A stretch of 64,000 bases of DNA from Cerrena zonata (Eukaryota; Basidiomycota; Agaricomycetes; Polyporales; Cerrenaceae): contig JASBNA010000074.1 in assembly GCA_038087015.1 (NCBI GenBank), positions 124,001 to 188,000 on the forward strand. Direction: 5' to 3'. Every line of letters starts with the position of its first letter. The stretch's first letter is position 1. Shown here piece by piece: positions 41,816-51,508 of the stretch. The translations under genes and the position numbers were made by a program. The notes under the pieces are model-generated. The model did no database searches. It was not told the origin of the DNA and saw nothing but the letters and a program-made list of their open reading frames with translations.

Positions 41816-43102
41816 TTATACAATGCACTTTTTCATGTTTTGCAAGTACAAGCTATACTCGTCCACCAGTCCTAGTTTGACTAGGTTGTTGGCCAAGTAG
41901 TTCACCACGTAGACCAAGTTCTGGTGAGCCGGTTGGGCAAAGTTGCTCTTGTTGAAGTTGGAGATCATTTTTTTCTCGAAAAATTTGGCTTCCTCCACTA
42001 ACGAGATTAACTTGGTGGATTCCTGATTTTCAAGGGATTTCTTATACTTGAGCATTAGATTGGTGTTGAAGTTGTTCAACGGCGAAAGCGTCACTGGGGT
42101 CCCCGGGTAGTCGATGGGGATGTGCATGATGATTTTTAATTCTCGATTGAATCTCCATAATTCGGGGATTCCTCCCTCGTAGATCGGTATACTAACTTGG
42201 TACTTATTTTCGTTAGAGTTCTTACTGAATAGTTTGAGGTGTGAGCCTAGCTTGTTCATCATTTCTTCAATGAGCTCGTTACGTCTTCTGATGACCCCGG
42301 CATCAACCTCTTTATTCTGTTGTTGTTCTTCTTGAATCTTCTTCTGTCTTAGTTTCTCTTGTTGTCTCTTCTGCTGCTCTTGCTCTTGTTTAGCGAGCAT
42401 TTCGTTCTTCTTTTTATCCTCTTTGAAAGTTATAAACTTGAATGTTTGCTTTTTCTCTTCTTTTAAAAATTCCTCTAAATACTTATCAAGAGTCTTGATT
42501 TGCGATAGTAACCCTTTACCTTCCACCAACTCAATGGCAATCTCCTCGTCTTCCTCTTCCCTACTGATCACATACTTTTCTCCGGCAATAGCAATACCGG
42601 CGATTTTTTTGAATCCAACCTCGACATTAACCGCAAATCCTCGAGGTATTTCTTCGTTCAAAACAACAATCGTAGGTAATGCATCTTTCCTATAAGGATA
42701 ATTTCCTGGGATTCGAAGACTGAAATTTAACGTCTCCACATCGTACGGGAAATCAGGATCACTGGGTTGAAGTCGAAATGATAAATAAATATCAATCGTT
42801 GCATCATTAGTCATCATTTGGTGGATATATTCTTTCAAAGGACTGGTGATCTTGGATGTTGGAACCCCGTTTACAGTGATTGGATGGTGATATTTCAACA
42901 ATTTAATAATCTCTAAATACCTATAATCATTTTTAACCTCCTTGACCTTGGATGCTTTAGACCGAGTCTTGGACTTAGATCCGGTCGGTGGCTTCTTTGG
43001 CGACTTATTAGCCTTGTTCGACAGCTCGGGAGTCAGCGATCTCGATTTGGGCCTTCTGGGAGCCCTTTTCGGCTTAGCTTCGTTTCTAGTTGGTTCCGAC
43101 AT
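41816..43102 (-). CDS. Tandem RWD-like domain protein with coiled coil
   Basis: 428 aa. A basic, Ser/Pro/Lys-rich N-terminus (1-55) precedes an alpha/beta segment with NFSLRIPGNYPYRKDALPTIV (about 125-145). A strongly charged coiled coil follows (about 215-270, Lys/Gln/Glu heptads). A second segment contains IIMHIPIDYPGTPVTLSPL (about 328-346). The YPxxxP-like patterns in both halves resemble RWD domains, which share the ubiquitin-conjugating fold; I could not name an orthologue. The ATG at 43100-43102 is only 8 bp from the divergent PUS5 ATG. A nuclear or ribosome-associated role is possible from the basic tail but is not shown. Confidence 0.7.
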   Translation of the reverse strand: MSEPTRNEAKPKRAPRRPKSRSLTPELSNKANKSPKKPPTGSKSKTRSKASKVKEVKNDYRYLEIIKLLKYHHPITVNGVPTSKITSPLKEYIHQMMTNDATIDIYLSFRLQPSDPDFPYDVETLNFSLRIPGNYPYRKDALPTIVVLNEEIPRGFAVNVEVGFKKIAGIAIAGEKYVISREEEDEEIAIELVEGKGLLSQIKTLDKYLEEFLKEEKKQTFKFITFKEDKKKNEMLAKQEQEQQKRQQEKLRQKKIQEEQQQNKEVDAGVIRRRNELIEEMMNKLGSHLKLFSKNSNENKYQVSIPIYEGGIPELWRFNRELKIIMHIPIDYPGTPVTLSPLNNFNTNLMLKYKKSLENQESTKLISLVEEAKFFEKKMISNFNKSNFAQPAHQNLVYVVNYLANNLVKLGLVDEYSLYLQNMKKCIV

Positions 43103-43110
43103 TATTGGCT

Positions 43111-44127
43111 ATGAAGAGTAGTTTTTTTTTCATGAATCATTTTTTTCTCAACTCATCAATAAGTAATAAAACACCAATCACCCACCACCAGACCCTGATG
43201 AAAAGTAGGCTAAGCAGGATAAAACCCATTATTGTCCAGCATATCGATCCCGAGTTTCTTGTAATCAATAAACCCAGTGGGATTAAAAGCTATGGCTACG
43301 ATAAACCAGATAGTGTAATCCCGCAGTTGAATAGACTCTTTCAGTCAAACGAATTTCGCTTAGTTCAAAGATTAGATCGGTTTGTTAGTGGCGGGTTGGT
43401 GGTTGCCAGAACGTCCCGGTTTGCTAAATGGTACAGTAAAGTATTAAGTGAAGGAAACGAGATATCACGGCAGTATATAGGATTAATTGCCATACCTCAA
43501 GAATACCAAAGTATTCAAAATTATATTAGACAAAAACTACAGTATAAATTGGGGGACTCCCAATATAAAGGATTGGTGTTTGCGAACGAACAGTTGGACC
43601 AAGGTGAAATCAGCCATGACGTCGAAGTATTGGCAAGAGATGATCGAAACAAATCAGCTAAAAAACGGGCATTACAACATAGTGACCAAAGTCGAGTCTT
43701 TGAGCAAAAAAATGCTTTCACCAAGTTTAAAATTATCACCGAGTTAGTGAGAAAGGACGACCGGTTCCCTCTATTCAAAGATAAGTTGATAGTGCCAATT
43801 GCAATCCAGTTGAAAACTGGTCGTAAAAATCAAATAAGAGACCATATTATCCAAGCATTCAAAGTCCCCTTACTAAATGACGAAAACTTTGTCAAATTCA
43901 AAGCCATCTCAATTAACAAGGATTTGAAAGTCAATAGCGAACTTTATGAAACCAACCAGATCGGACTCCACTGTGCTCGGATTGCATTCAATAATCAAGA
44001 GTTTGTAATCCCCCTTCATAAAGAGGATAATCAGCTATTCAGATCACTAACCAACAAACACGGGGTATTGAACCCCAAAGTCATTCATGCAATGCGATCT
44101 TTGAATTCGTCTGCTGCCTCTTTCTAG
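43111..44127 (+). CDS. PUS5: Mitochondrial pseudouridine synthase Pus5-like (RluA family)
   Basis: 338 aa. RluA-type synthases convert uridine to pseudouridine in RNA; yeast Pus5 modifies one site in mitochondrial large-subunit rRNA. The catalytic motif is RLVQRLDRFVSGGLVV near residue 88, with the Asp of RLD as nucleophile. INKPSGIKSYG near 52 and QLKTGRKNQIRDH near 234 are the other family blocks. The first 30 residues lack acidic residues and are rich in F, S, N and K, consistent with a mitochondrial presequence. Starts at M1, M8 or M30 are all possible; I took the first ATG. It overlaps the divergent promoter of the RWD-like gene. Orthology to Pus5 rather than Pus6/Pus9 is inferred from size and targeting. 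Confidence 0.82.
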   Translation: MKSSFFFMNHFFLNSSISNKTPITHHQTLMKSRLSRIKPIIVQHIDPEFLVINKPSGIKSYGYDKPDSVIPQLNRLFQSNEFRLVQRLDRFVSGGLVVARTSRFAKWYSKVLSEGNEISRQYIGLIAIPQEYQSIQNYIRQKLQYKLGDSQYKGLVFANEQLDQGEISHDVEVLARDDRNKSAKKRALQHSDQSRVFEQKNAFTKFKIITELVRKDDRFPLFKDKLIVPIAIQLKTGRKNQIRDHIIQAFKVPLLNDENFVKFKAISINKDLKVNSELYETNQIGLHCARIAFNNQEFVIPLHKEDNQLFRSLTNKHGVLNPKVIHAMRSLNSSAASF

Positions 44128-44651
44128 ATCCCGGTTGGTGATGACCTGGAGGCAGCTGATAATAAATATTTCCGTTTGCAGCCATCGGCCCTCTTGCACA
44201 ACCGTATTTGAGTACGCGTATGGCCCTTGACTTACTTCTACATTAACACAAACCATGCCCGAACGGTTACTACCTCCACCTATCCAACCGTATATACCTG
44301 AATACACCAGCAAGAAGACTAGTTAAGTAGTAGAAGAGTAGAGAGTATAGAGCAAACGCGTGATAATGTATGGGTGTACGGGCCTGGTGATGGGTTCCCC
44401 CCTTAACCCTAATTGGGATTACGTAGTGCTCACCCCTCCTCTGATAAGATAGCGTTTAGCGATATAAGCTTCTTTAGCTTGAGCAGTTGTACTATTGGTG
44501 ATACTTGTTACTGCTTATTGGTGATACTCGGTAATACTTATTGGATATAGTTATTGGACACGGTTATTGGATATAGTTATTGGTAATTGTATTGGTAATT
44601 GTTGGTAATCTGTTATCGGTAGTTTTTGTTGCGGTAGGTTGTTAGCTGATT
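44128..44651 (+). promoter_or_regulatory. ATG32 upstream region
   Basis: 524 bp between PUS5 and ATG32. It contains GGGTGTACGGG (Rap1-type, reverse strand CCCGTACACCC) at 44372-44382 and TTATTGG/ATATAGTTATTGG repeats from 44515 to 44600. No gene is visible. Confidence 0.55.
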
Positions 44652-46481
44652 ATGTCAAATTCAAACCACGTCAATCAACGACTGAATAAGGTGGTGATGC
44701 AAAGTGAAGAGATTTCGGTATCTCCTTATCCAAATAATTCATTGAAAAAACTACTTAATTCACATTCATCTATTTATGAAGCGCTAGCCAACCCAGAACT
44801 TGAATTGAACTCCTTGAGTCCAAGAATGTCAAATCACCCACAGCAAATTGTTAATAAGGAAAGATTTCCTACTCCCATTGATCAATTACAGTCTAAAAAC
44901 CTTGACTTTTCCTGGCAATCAATCAATTATACCGAATCATTACAAAATGTGAAAAAAATCAATTCTGCTAAAGATGACCATAAAACAACTTCAATCTTGT
45001 CAATTACTTCGGATGAAGATGATCATTTGGTGAAAATCCCAAGCGCTAGGTCGAAAAACTATAATAGTGTCATGGTTTTTGAAACTGATGAAGAAGATGA
45101 TGGATTTGATGATATTGCCAAATTTACAACTAATGAATCGTGTGTCTCGTATGATGAAGATGAAGAAGTTGAGGATGATGAAAAAACCCTCAACGTTAAC
45201 TTGAACCATACTTTACAATCGTTTGTTATGCCTAAAATGTCAATTTCTGATAAATGTTTCCAAATCACCATTTTAAGTTCCAAAGATTTCATTTATCATC
45301 AAGAAACAATCAATTTACTTGAAGATATGAGAAATAATTGGGACTTTGATTCCTCTTACTCAATTCATGTTAATCATTTATCGCTAGACTCTGGTGGCAA
45401 AACTGATTATAACCTTATTCAAAATTCAAATTTAATCTTTATAATTAATGATGGTTCAATGGTTTTCACCGACTTATTAACTCTTAATGAAGATTATCCA
45501 AAAGTTACCGTTATTAATATGATGACGGTTAATTATTTTGCTAATTTGTTCGATCTTATTAACATCTTAAAACCTTATCAAGTTTGGAAATCTTCGTCCC
45601 TAAAACAAACTAAATTAATTAATAATATGAAAAATTTTATTAAAAATGAATTATCGGATGATTTCATTTGTCAAGATGGTGGTGGTGGTAAGTACAACCT
45701 GGAATATTGTAAAAAATTAGCTCACCAACATTCGAAACATTCTAATTCAATTTATTCTAATTTGGTTCCAAACAAAAAACTGAATTATAAAAATATTGAA
45801 AAGCAATTTAAATCAGATTTACAATATTCAAGTATTTATGAAAATATCGATCCTTTAAAATTATCTTCAAATTTTTATAAAATTGATATCCTATACGCTA
45901 TATTGGGAAAGCTTTTCCATAAATTATATTCATCTCCTCGTCAGCAAGCACTTCCTCCTATTCCAAATGATACTCCTTCTTCTTCCTTGAGCAATACTAA
46001 AAATATTTGGCTTTTTTGCAGCTTTTCCCTAGGTATTGGTTTGGGAATCAGTATTGCTAGTGGGGCAATCACGGTCATTGGCCTCTATATCTATGATCAA
46101 TTATACTATACTTTCAATACAAGTCGCGAATCATTGGCTTCACCAAGTCCCTTCTATGATGCTCCTTCAGAAACTTCTCTCTTAAATCAATTTTCAGAAT
46201 CAGTCTTGTCTTCCTTACCTCGCATTGGTGAATTAACTAATTTGGTTTCCAATTCTTTATCAGATCTTTCTTATTCAATAATTAATGGTATTGATTATAC
46301 TCTTCATGGTATTGATTACACTTTGAAAGATTTTTATAATTTTAACCTTGACGGTTTAAAAGTGGTCTCTGATTCAATTATTGATCATTTAGAAATTGTT
46401 AATTCTACTTTGATGGATTCTGTTCTTGGCGGAGTCAGTAGATTAACAACTACCTTGTTTATTGGAATGGGATTTTACTAA
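44652..46481 (+). CDS. ATG32: Mitophagy receptor Atg32
   Basis: 609 aa. Atg32 sits in the outer mitochondrial membrane and recruits Atg8 and Atg11 to mark mitochondria for autophagy. Evidence is motif order: SWQSI with W88-Q89-S90-I91 as an Atg8-interacting WxxI motif (S. cerevisiae WQAI at 86-89); then a Ser cluster followed by acids (S114, S117, S120, DEDD), placed like the phosphosites that bind Atg11. An acidic stretch, a folded central domain (about 195-430), one transmembrane helix (about 453-480, Gly/Ile-rich) and a C-terminal tail of about 130 residues complete the layout. The general sequence is poorly conserved in this family, so the call rests on these landmarks. Confidence 0.85.
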   Translation: MSNSNHVNQRLNKVVMQSEEISVSPYPNNSLKKLLNSHSSIYEALANPELELNSLSPRMSNHPQQIVNKERFPTPIDQLQSKNLDFSWQSINYTESLQNVKKINSAKDDHKTTSILSITSDEDDHLVKIPSARSKNYNSVMVFETDEEDDGFDDIAKFTTNESCVSYDEDEEVEDDEKTLNVNLNHTLQSFVMPKMSISDKCFQITILSSKDFIYHQETINLLEDMRNNWDFDSSYSIHVNHLSLDSGGKTDYNLIQNSNLIFIINDGSMVFTDLLTLNEDYPKVTVINMMTVNYFANLFDLINILKPYQVWKSSSLKQTKLINNMKNFIKNELSDDFICQDGGGGKYNLEYCKKLAHQHSKHSNSIYSNLVPNKKLNYKNIEKQFKSDLQYSSIYENIDPLKLSSNFYKIDILYAILGKLFHKLYSSPRQQALPPIPNDTPSSSLSNTKNIWLFCSFSLGIGLGISIASGAITVIGLYIYDQLYYTFNTSRESLASPSPFYDAPSETSLLNQFSESVLSSLPRIGELTNLVSNSLSDLSYSIINGIDYTLHGIDYTLKDFYNFNLDGLKVVSDSIIDHLEIVNSTLMDSVLGGVSRLTTTLFIGMGFY

Positions 46482-46785
46482 TCCTTTCCTTTGTTTCTAT
46501 GCTCTTTGGTTCTCTGATCTTCTTTTCTACACTCGTTCTCAGCTCTCTGGTTCTTATCTCTCGTTCTCTTATTTTCTCTCTGGGTCTTTGGTTTTGTTCA
46601 TTTCTCTTATCTTTTTGTTTTTAGTATTTTGGGTCAGACATGTACCGGTACAAGTATTGTTTAATTGGAATCAAAGATATTTGATTGGTTTATATAATTA
46701 CAGCTTTTTATAAATATACTACTATTTTTTCTTTTTAATTTAAAGTATATACAAGTATAATAAATAATATTATGCTCTAAGTAAT
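46482..46785. other. Convergent 3' spacer
   Basis: 304 bp between the stops of ATG32 and the methyltransferase. The first part is TC-rich and stays open in one frame to 46713, but without an ATG and with low-complexity content. I regard it as 3' UTR. Confidence 0.5.
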
Positions 46786-48639
46786 TTAACTAACCATAAA
46801 GCTAACATTTCTATAAAAATCTAACATTGGATTTTCATTTTTTTTGGTCGTTGTCATTTCTAAATCAGCCCATTGATCTAAAAAGTCATGATGACTTTCA
46901 ACTCTTGAAACTTTCCCAGTAACTTGTTTATACAAATCACTCGCTAATTCAAAATCAGTTGGGAACATAATATCAAAATAACCCTGATGACACATGTAAG
47001 TGGAAACATCTACCATTCTATCTTGTATAACAGTTTGAACAACGGGAGCATTGTAGTAATTATCACCAATAGTTTTGGGTAAAGAGTTGAAATCAGAACA
47101 AATTAGGGAATGGTGGGGGAAACGATGTTTTAAAATTTGAAAAAATTGAAGAAGACGGGTCGGAATAAATTCACCTGGTGTTAAATCATCTTTAAAAGGT
47201 ACTAATGAATTTTGCCATTTCAATTTGGAGGATGAATAATTTAAGGGATGAATATCTGATTTATCTATAAAAGGAATTAAACTTTTATAAGTTTGTAATT
47301 TATTTAGCCAACTACTTGAATTTCTTAAAATTGGATATTGACCATTTTCACGTAATTGTAAAAAAGCATTTGAATAGTAACTCAATTCAGGAGTGAAAAA
47401 TTCATAAAAATCACCTTGATCATCAATAAGTACATGACCTTGATGAGGTAAGCCGGTTGCATTATCGTAACGAATCAAGTCGTGAGAGAAATTATCGAAA
47501 ACTTCCAATGCAATGAAAAAACAAGGATCTTCCACAATTTTATCCCAATTGAATATAGACTTGTTAATAATCTCTAATTTCAGTTCATCAAGACCTTGTT
47601 CAACTAATTTACTTGACATTGCACTTTTAAATTGTTTCATGGCCAATTGACTTGAAATTTCGATAATTTTGTATTGCGTTCTCAAATATATATCCGGTTC
47701 ATTTTCCTTGATGAAATTAAGTATATTACACATGAGTGTACCATTCCCACCACCCATTTCATAGATTATCAAGTCGTTGTAAGGGTAATTACCATTCAAT
47801 TTATAATTGACTAAGATATAACGAACTAAACTTTCTCCATAATAAGGTTGGAAAAGTTCCGTTGGAGTATGCCATAATTGTAAAGATCTGCGATTTGTGT
47901 TTCCAGAATGGGATTTTGTTGCAATCAAATCGTCTTTTTGAATCTTTTTAGCATGTCTGGCAAACTTTGATTTTATTTTATCAACATTTTCTTCTTGGGA
48001 CGCTTGAAATTTTTCCCTGGGTTCTTGATTTTTCAGGTTTCCTTCATCATACTTACTATAAGCTTGTTTCCAATTTTCCATGAAGTCATCAACGTCTGCA
48101 ATATTTTGATAATCAAAAGGTTTATCCGGGTGGAAAATTTCAACCTCTCTTGAAAAGTATCCATAATGGGGGTTATATAAAGAATCTTCGATAAAGTCAG
48201 AAACCAACATTTTTGACTTTTTAGGTCTGGTTTTGAAACGAGCTAATTTTGCCGAGTTGGTTGATGGATAAGTATTGAACACTTCTTGGGGAGTTTTATT
48301 TTCAAATGGATAATTAGTACTGTTTTTATAAACAAAATCCACCAAATTAAAATTATTGAATTCAGTATTTGAATCTTTTTGCAAAGGGTGTTTCGGTATG
48401 GGGGCCACTGGTTTATCTGGATTCGAATGCTGGATCAAGGATCTATTCTTTTCATTGGCTGCAGATACTTTGAATGCAAAAGTATCTGGTCTAATTGAAT
48501 ATTCATGATGTTTAGTATCTTTCTCTTCAAAATCGATTTTTTTCACAATCTTCTTGAAATTCTTGAAAAGCGATCTTGATTGAACCAACAGCATGCATTG
48601 GGTATTAGGTAGGCGACCCTGCCTTAGCACATGGATCAT
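46786..48639 (-). CDS. NDUFAF7/MidA-like SAM-dependent arginine methyltransferase, complex I assembly
   Basis: About 617 aa from the ATG at 48637-48639. NDUFAF7 methylates an arginine in the 49-kDa-type subunit of complex I in the matrix. Family landmarks: SDFIEDSLYNPHYGYFS (substrate-pocket block), IIYEMGGGNGTLMCNIL (SAM motif I), a FFIALEVFDNFSHD block, and a late VVQTVIQDRMVDVSTYMCHQG region. The frame remains open to an ATG at 48780. I prefer an internal start because the sequence around MLLVQSRSLFKNFKKIVKK (ATG at 48594) is a basic presequence, and a Rap1-type promoter element sits at 48719-48730 inside the extension. Yeasts lacking complex I also keep a relative (YKL162C), so presence alone does not prove complex I. 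Confidence 0.85.
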   Translation of the reverse strand: MIHVLRQGRLPNTQCMLLVQSRSLFKNFKKIVKKIDFEEKDTKHHEYSIRPDTFAFKVSAANEKNRSLIQHSNPDKPVAPIPKHPLQKDSNTEFNNFNLVDFVYKNSTNYPFENKTPQEVFNTYPSTNSAKLARFKTRPKKSKMLVSDFIEDSLYNPHYGYFSREVEIFHPDKPFDYQNIADVDDFMENWKQAYSKYDEGNLKNQEPREKFQASQEENVDKIKSKFARHAKKIQKDDLIATKSHSGNTNRRSLQLWHTPTELFQPYYGESLVRYILVNYKLNGNYPYNDLIIYEMGGGNGTLMCNILNFIKENEPDIYLRTQYKIIEISSQLAMKQFKSAMSSKLVEQGLDELKLEIINKSIFNWDKIVEDPCFFIALEVFDNFSHDLIRYDNATGLPHQGHVLIDDQGDFYEFFTPELSYYSNAFLQLRENGQYPILRNSSSWLNKLQTYKSLIPFIDKSDIHPLNYSSSKLKWQNSLVPFKDDLTPGEFIPTRLLQFFQILKHRFPHHSLICSDFNSLPKTIGDNYYNAPVVQTVIQDRMVDVSTYMCHQGYFDIMFPTDFELASDLYKQVTGKVSRVESHHDFLDQWADLEMTTTKKNENPMLDFYRNVSFMVS

Positions 48640-48886
48640 TGTGGAGCCAATAAAGTAAGTATAGTGAAGTTTAGTGGTCTCATCTTGGACCGTTTTTGAA
48701 GACAAAAAGACTTTTACAGGGTGTACGGGTAAATCATTAATGAATGAATTATTGTTATACATAATACATAAGTTATACATAGTACATAAGCCTATACATA
48801 ATACATAAGCCTATACGTACATGATGCTACTGAAGGGTTGAAGGTGCCTCGATGCTTTTGGTAAAACATTCAATAGTAGATTTGTC

Positions 48887-49147
48887 TTACTTTTCAGGTT
48901 CATCAAATTCATCCATGCATTCAATGATGGTCTTCAAGTTATCAATGACATTAGATATGGCTACTCTTATCACCCTATCACTAGCACCATCAAATTTGAC
49001 CAACAAATGAGATTCCTTGGTGGAATAATCCACGGTTAATTCATTGGCCTTCAATATTGGGTCTGGAGACAACGTGTTGCATGCAATGGACGCCTGACGA
49101 GATGTTTGGAATGGAATATCCAACGTAAGTGAATGGTCAAAGCTCAT
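48887..49147 (-). CDS. PCC1: EKC/KEOPS complex subunit Pcc1
   Basis: 86 aa. Pcc1 is the small dimerising subunit of KEOPS, which makes the t6A modification at position 37 of ANN-decoding tRNAs. MSFDHSLTLDIPF, then RQASIACNTLSPDP, LTVDYSTKESHLLVKF and RVIRVAISNVIDNLKTIIECM align through the whole length with yeast Pcc1 (88 aa). The ATG is at 49145-49147. S. cerevisiae PCC1 has introns; here the frame runs uninterrupted. A further open stretch upstream lacks an ATG and is not needed. Confidence 0.92.
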   Translation of the reverse strand: MSFDHSLTLDIPFQTSRQASIACNTLSPDPILKANELTVDYSTKESHLLVKFDGASDRVIRVAISNVIDNLKTIIECMDEFDEPEK

Positions 49148-49304
49148 CCCCCATTGAACTATATTATCTCTTACTTGGCCTGGTATCAATACGAGTACTA
49201 AATGCTTCAAATCAGCTGAAAATGAAAAACTTTTCCAAAGGATTTTTCACTAATTAGGTAAAAATCATCTAGACACGACCCGATTTTGGTGTCTGAAACT
49301 TTAA

Positions 49305-49613
49305 TCAGATAAGCTTAGATAACCCCAGGGATTCAGGGGGAAGGTTGATAAGCGTTATCTGTATGTGATGGCATTGGTGATAGGTATATATCCGATAAGA
49401 AACTAACGTTAAACTTTTGGTTGGGTTTGTTGGTATGGAGGTTGTGCTCCAGTGCAATTGCATAATTGTTGCAAAAAACTGTGGATTCACATTAATTAAT
49501 TCATTAATTGGCTTGTTTTTATTGTTTTTGAGTAGTTTTTGAGTAGTTCCCACAAGAGCATTTATAAAGAGATGAGGTTTGTCGGATTTGTTACTAATTT
49601 GGCTGGAATCCAT
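49305..49613 (-). CDS. Possible small protein, uncertain
   Basis: 102 aa from the ATG at 49611-49613. The first half (KPHLFINALVGTTQKLLKNN, then PINELINVNPQFFATIM) looks protein-like; the second half has little character. I do not recognise it. It lies between PCC1 and the divergent MFS gene in 586 bp that otherwise hold only promoters. It may be a chance ORF. Confidence 0.25.
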   Translation of the reverse strand: MDSSQISNKSDKPHLFINALVGTTQKLLKNNKNKPINELINVNPQFFATIMQLHWSTTSIPTNPTKSLTLVSYRIYTYHQCHHIQITLINLPPESLGLSKLI

Positions 49614-49733
49614 TTTTCTTGAAAAATTAATTAATTGTTTCAATTAATTAGCTGGTTTTAATTAATTAGCTTATGACCTTGTCTATATAAGATAATACTT
49701 TTCTTCTTAATGATTTGATTTTAGCTCCTTAGA

Positions 49734-51437
49734 ATGACTATACAAAATAAACAATTTTTGAAAAACCAGGCTGTTGAGTCGACGGTTTTGATTAGCGATG
49801 CTCCTTCTACTTATTCCTCGGTCGATAACTCATTGAGTGAGTCGAGTCAAGGACCAACTTCCATCGACAATCCAGACAATGATTTCAGTCTTTTAGAAAT
49901 TCCAAACATTGTCTTTATTGAAGCTTCTCTATTTACTAATGTCTTCCTTTCTGGTTTTGATAGTACCGTTACAGCTTCCACTTATACTACTATTGGGAAT
50001 TATTTCAACGCAGTCAATTTAGCCTCTTGGATAACTACTTCTTATCTTGTGACTTCTACGGCTTTTCAGCCTCTTTATGGATCTATTTCCGACGTTATTG
50101 GACGTCGTTACTGTGTCTTTTTTTCGGTTTTCACTTTTAGTGTCGGTTGTTTGGGTTGTGGAATATCTCCTAATATTTATATCTTAAACTTTCTGCGTTC
50201 TTTAACGGGAGTAGGTGCTGCTGGATTGATAGCCCTCTCTACAATTGTTAATAGTGACATAGTTCCTTTGAAAAAAAGAGGTTTGGTTCAAGCTTGTCAA
50301 AATTTGTCTCTTGGTATGGGAGGAATTTTTGGTGCTGCCTTCGGTGGTACCATTCTGAAATATTTAGGCTGGCGTTGGTGCTTTTTATGTCAAATACCTT
50401 TATGCTTTTGGAGCTCCATGGTTGGTTATTATTATATTCAAGATCAACCTTCTTTACAAAATTCAAAAATTAAGTTTGATAAACATCTTTTCGAAAAAAT
50501 TGATATAAAAGGTTCTTTCTTGGTAGTCGCCGCCTTAACTGTTATTCTTTTATTTTTAACTATGGGTGGTAATGAATTAGCCTGGTCCGATTTTCGTCTT
50601 ATTCTGTTAGCTATCTTGGGTTTGCTTCTTTCTTTTTATTTTATTCGTACTGAACTCACTACTACATCGACTCCAATCATGCCTATTCACCTTTATCGAA
50701 ACAGATTCACCATGTACCTACTTTTCATTAATTTCATAATTGGTTTAGCATCTTACGCTTATCTTTTTGCATTACCTCAATTGTTCCAAATTGTTTTGGG
50801 TGATTCTCCCTCTCAAGCCGGATTACGTTTAGCTATTCCTTCACTATCAACCCCAATTGGTGGCTTGACTACTGGTATCTTGATGAATAAATACAGCTTG
50901 CTTCGTAGTTTGGTTTTTGCTGGTACTTCAATCATGACAATTGGAAATTTTATCGCCTTATTTGTGAGTCCTAAGATAAAAGGTATCTTACTAGCCTTAT
51001 TACTTGTTCCTGCTAATTTAGGACAAGGCTTGTGTTTTCCATCGAGTTTGTTTCTGTTTATTTTTGCATATGGTCCAGCAAACCATGCTACCTCAACCTC
51101 AACAACTTATCTTTTGAGAAGTATAGGTGGTGTTTTTGGAGTTTCTGGTGTTTCTGTTATAATTCAATCCTATTTGAAGGTGAATGCTTCCAAACATTTA
51201 GCTGAACTTGATTTGTCCCATCATGAGATCAATAAAATTGTTAAAAAAATCACTAAATCGACGGACAATATATATCTTTTACCTGAGAATATCAAAAATA
51301 TAATCCTTCAAGATTATGAAAGAGGTATCAGAATTGCTCAATTTTGTACGGGAATGTTATGCTTCTTGGCTGTCGTATCATGTGTTCTATCATGTATTAC
51401 TAAATCTAGGCCAGATCATCCAAGTATTTTAACTTAG
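49734..51437 (+). CDS. MFS transporter, DHA2/VBA type (vacuolar basic amino acid transporter-like)
   Basis: 567 aa with about 14 hydrophobic segments after a soluble 60-residue N-terminus. The loop 2-3 motif GSISDVIGRRYCVFF (near 121) and the antiporter-type GMGGIFGAAFGG (near 195) mark the drug:H+ antiporter-2 group. WITTSYLVTSTAFQPLYG resembles the Vba1/Vba2 block (WIATSFLLTNTAFQPLYG), so import of basic amino acids into the vacuole is the best guess. A plasma-membrane multidrug exporter is the alternative. It converges with the Zn2Cys6 gene, 71 bp between stops. Confidence 0.85.
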   Translation: MTIQNKQFLKNQAVESTVLISDAPSTYSSVDNSLSESSQGPTSIDNPDNDFSLLEIPNIVFIEASLFTNVFLSGFDSTVTASTYTTIGNYFNAVNLASWITTSYLVTSTAFQPLYGSISDVIGRRYCVFFSVFTFSVGCLGCGISPNIYILNFLRSLTGVGAAGLIALSTIVNSDIVPLKKRGLVQACQNLSLGMGGIFGAAFGGTILKYLGWRWCFLCQIPLCFWSSMVGYYYIQDQPSLQNSKIKFDKHLFEKIDIKGSFLVVAALTVILLFLTMGGNELAWSDFRLILLAILGLLLSFYFIRTELTTTSTPIMPIHLYRNRFTMYLLFINFIIGLASYAYLFALPQLFQIVLGDSPSQAGLRLAIPSLSTPIGGLTTGILMNKYSLLRSLVFAGTSIMTIGNFIALFVSPKIKGILLALLLVPANLGQGLCFPSSLFLFIFAYGPANHATSTSTTYLLRSIGGVFGVSGVSVIIQSYLKVNASKHLAELDLSHHEINKIVKKITKSTDNIYLLPENIKNIILQDYERGIRIAQFCTGMLCFLAVVSCVLSCITKSRPDHPSILT

Positions 51438-51508
51438 ATTCATATTTATTTGTGTATATTTATTATCATCTTAGAATATATTTTTGTAAATTCTATACCT
51501 ATAAACAT

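Noticed and set aside
46462..46713. Hydrophobic 83-codon ORF after ATG32
   Set aside because: It starts at TTG inside ATG32 and runs through a TC-rich 3' UTR; chance ORF.
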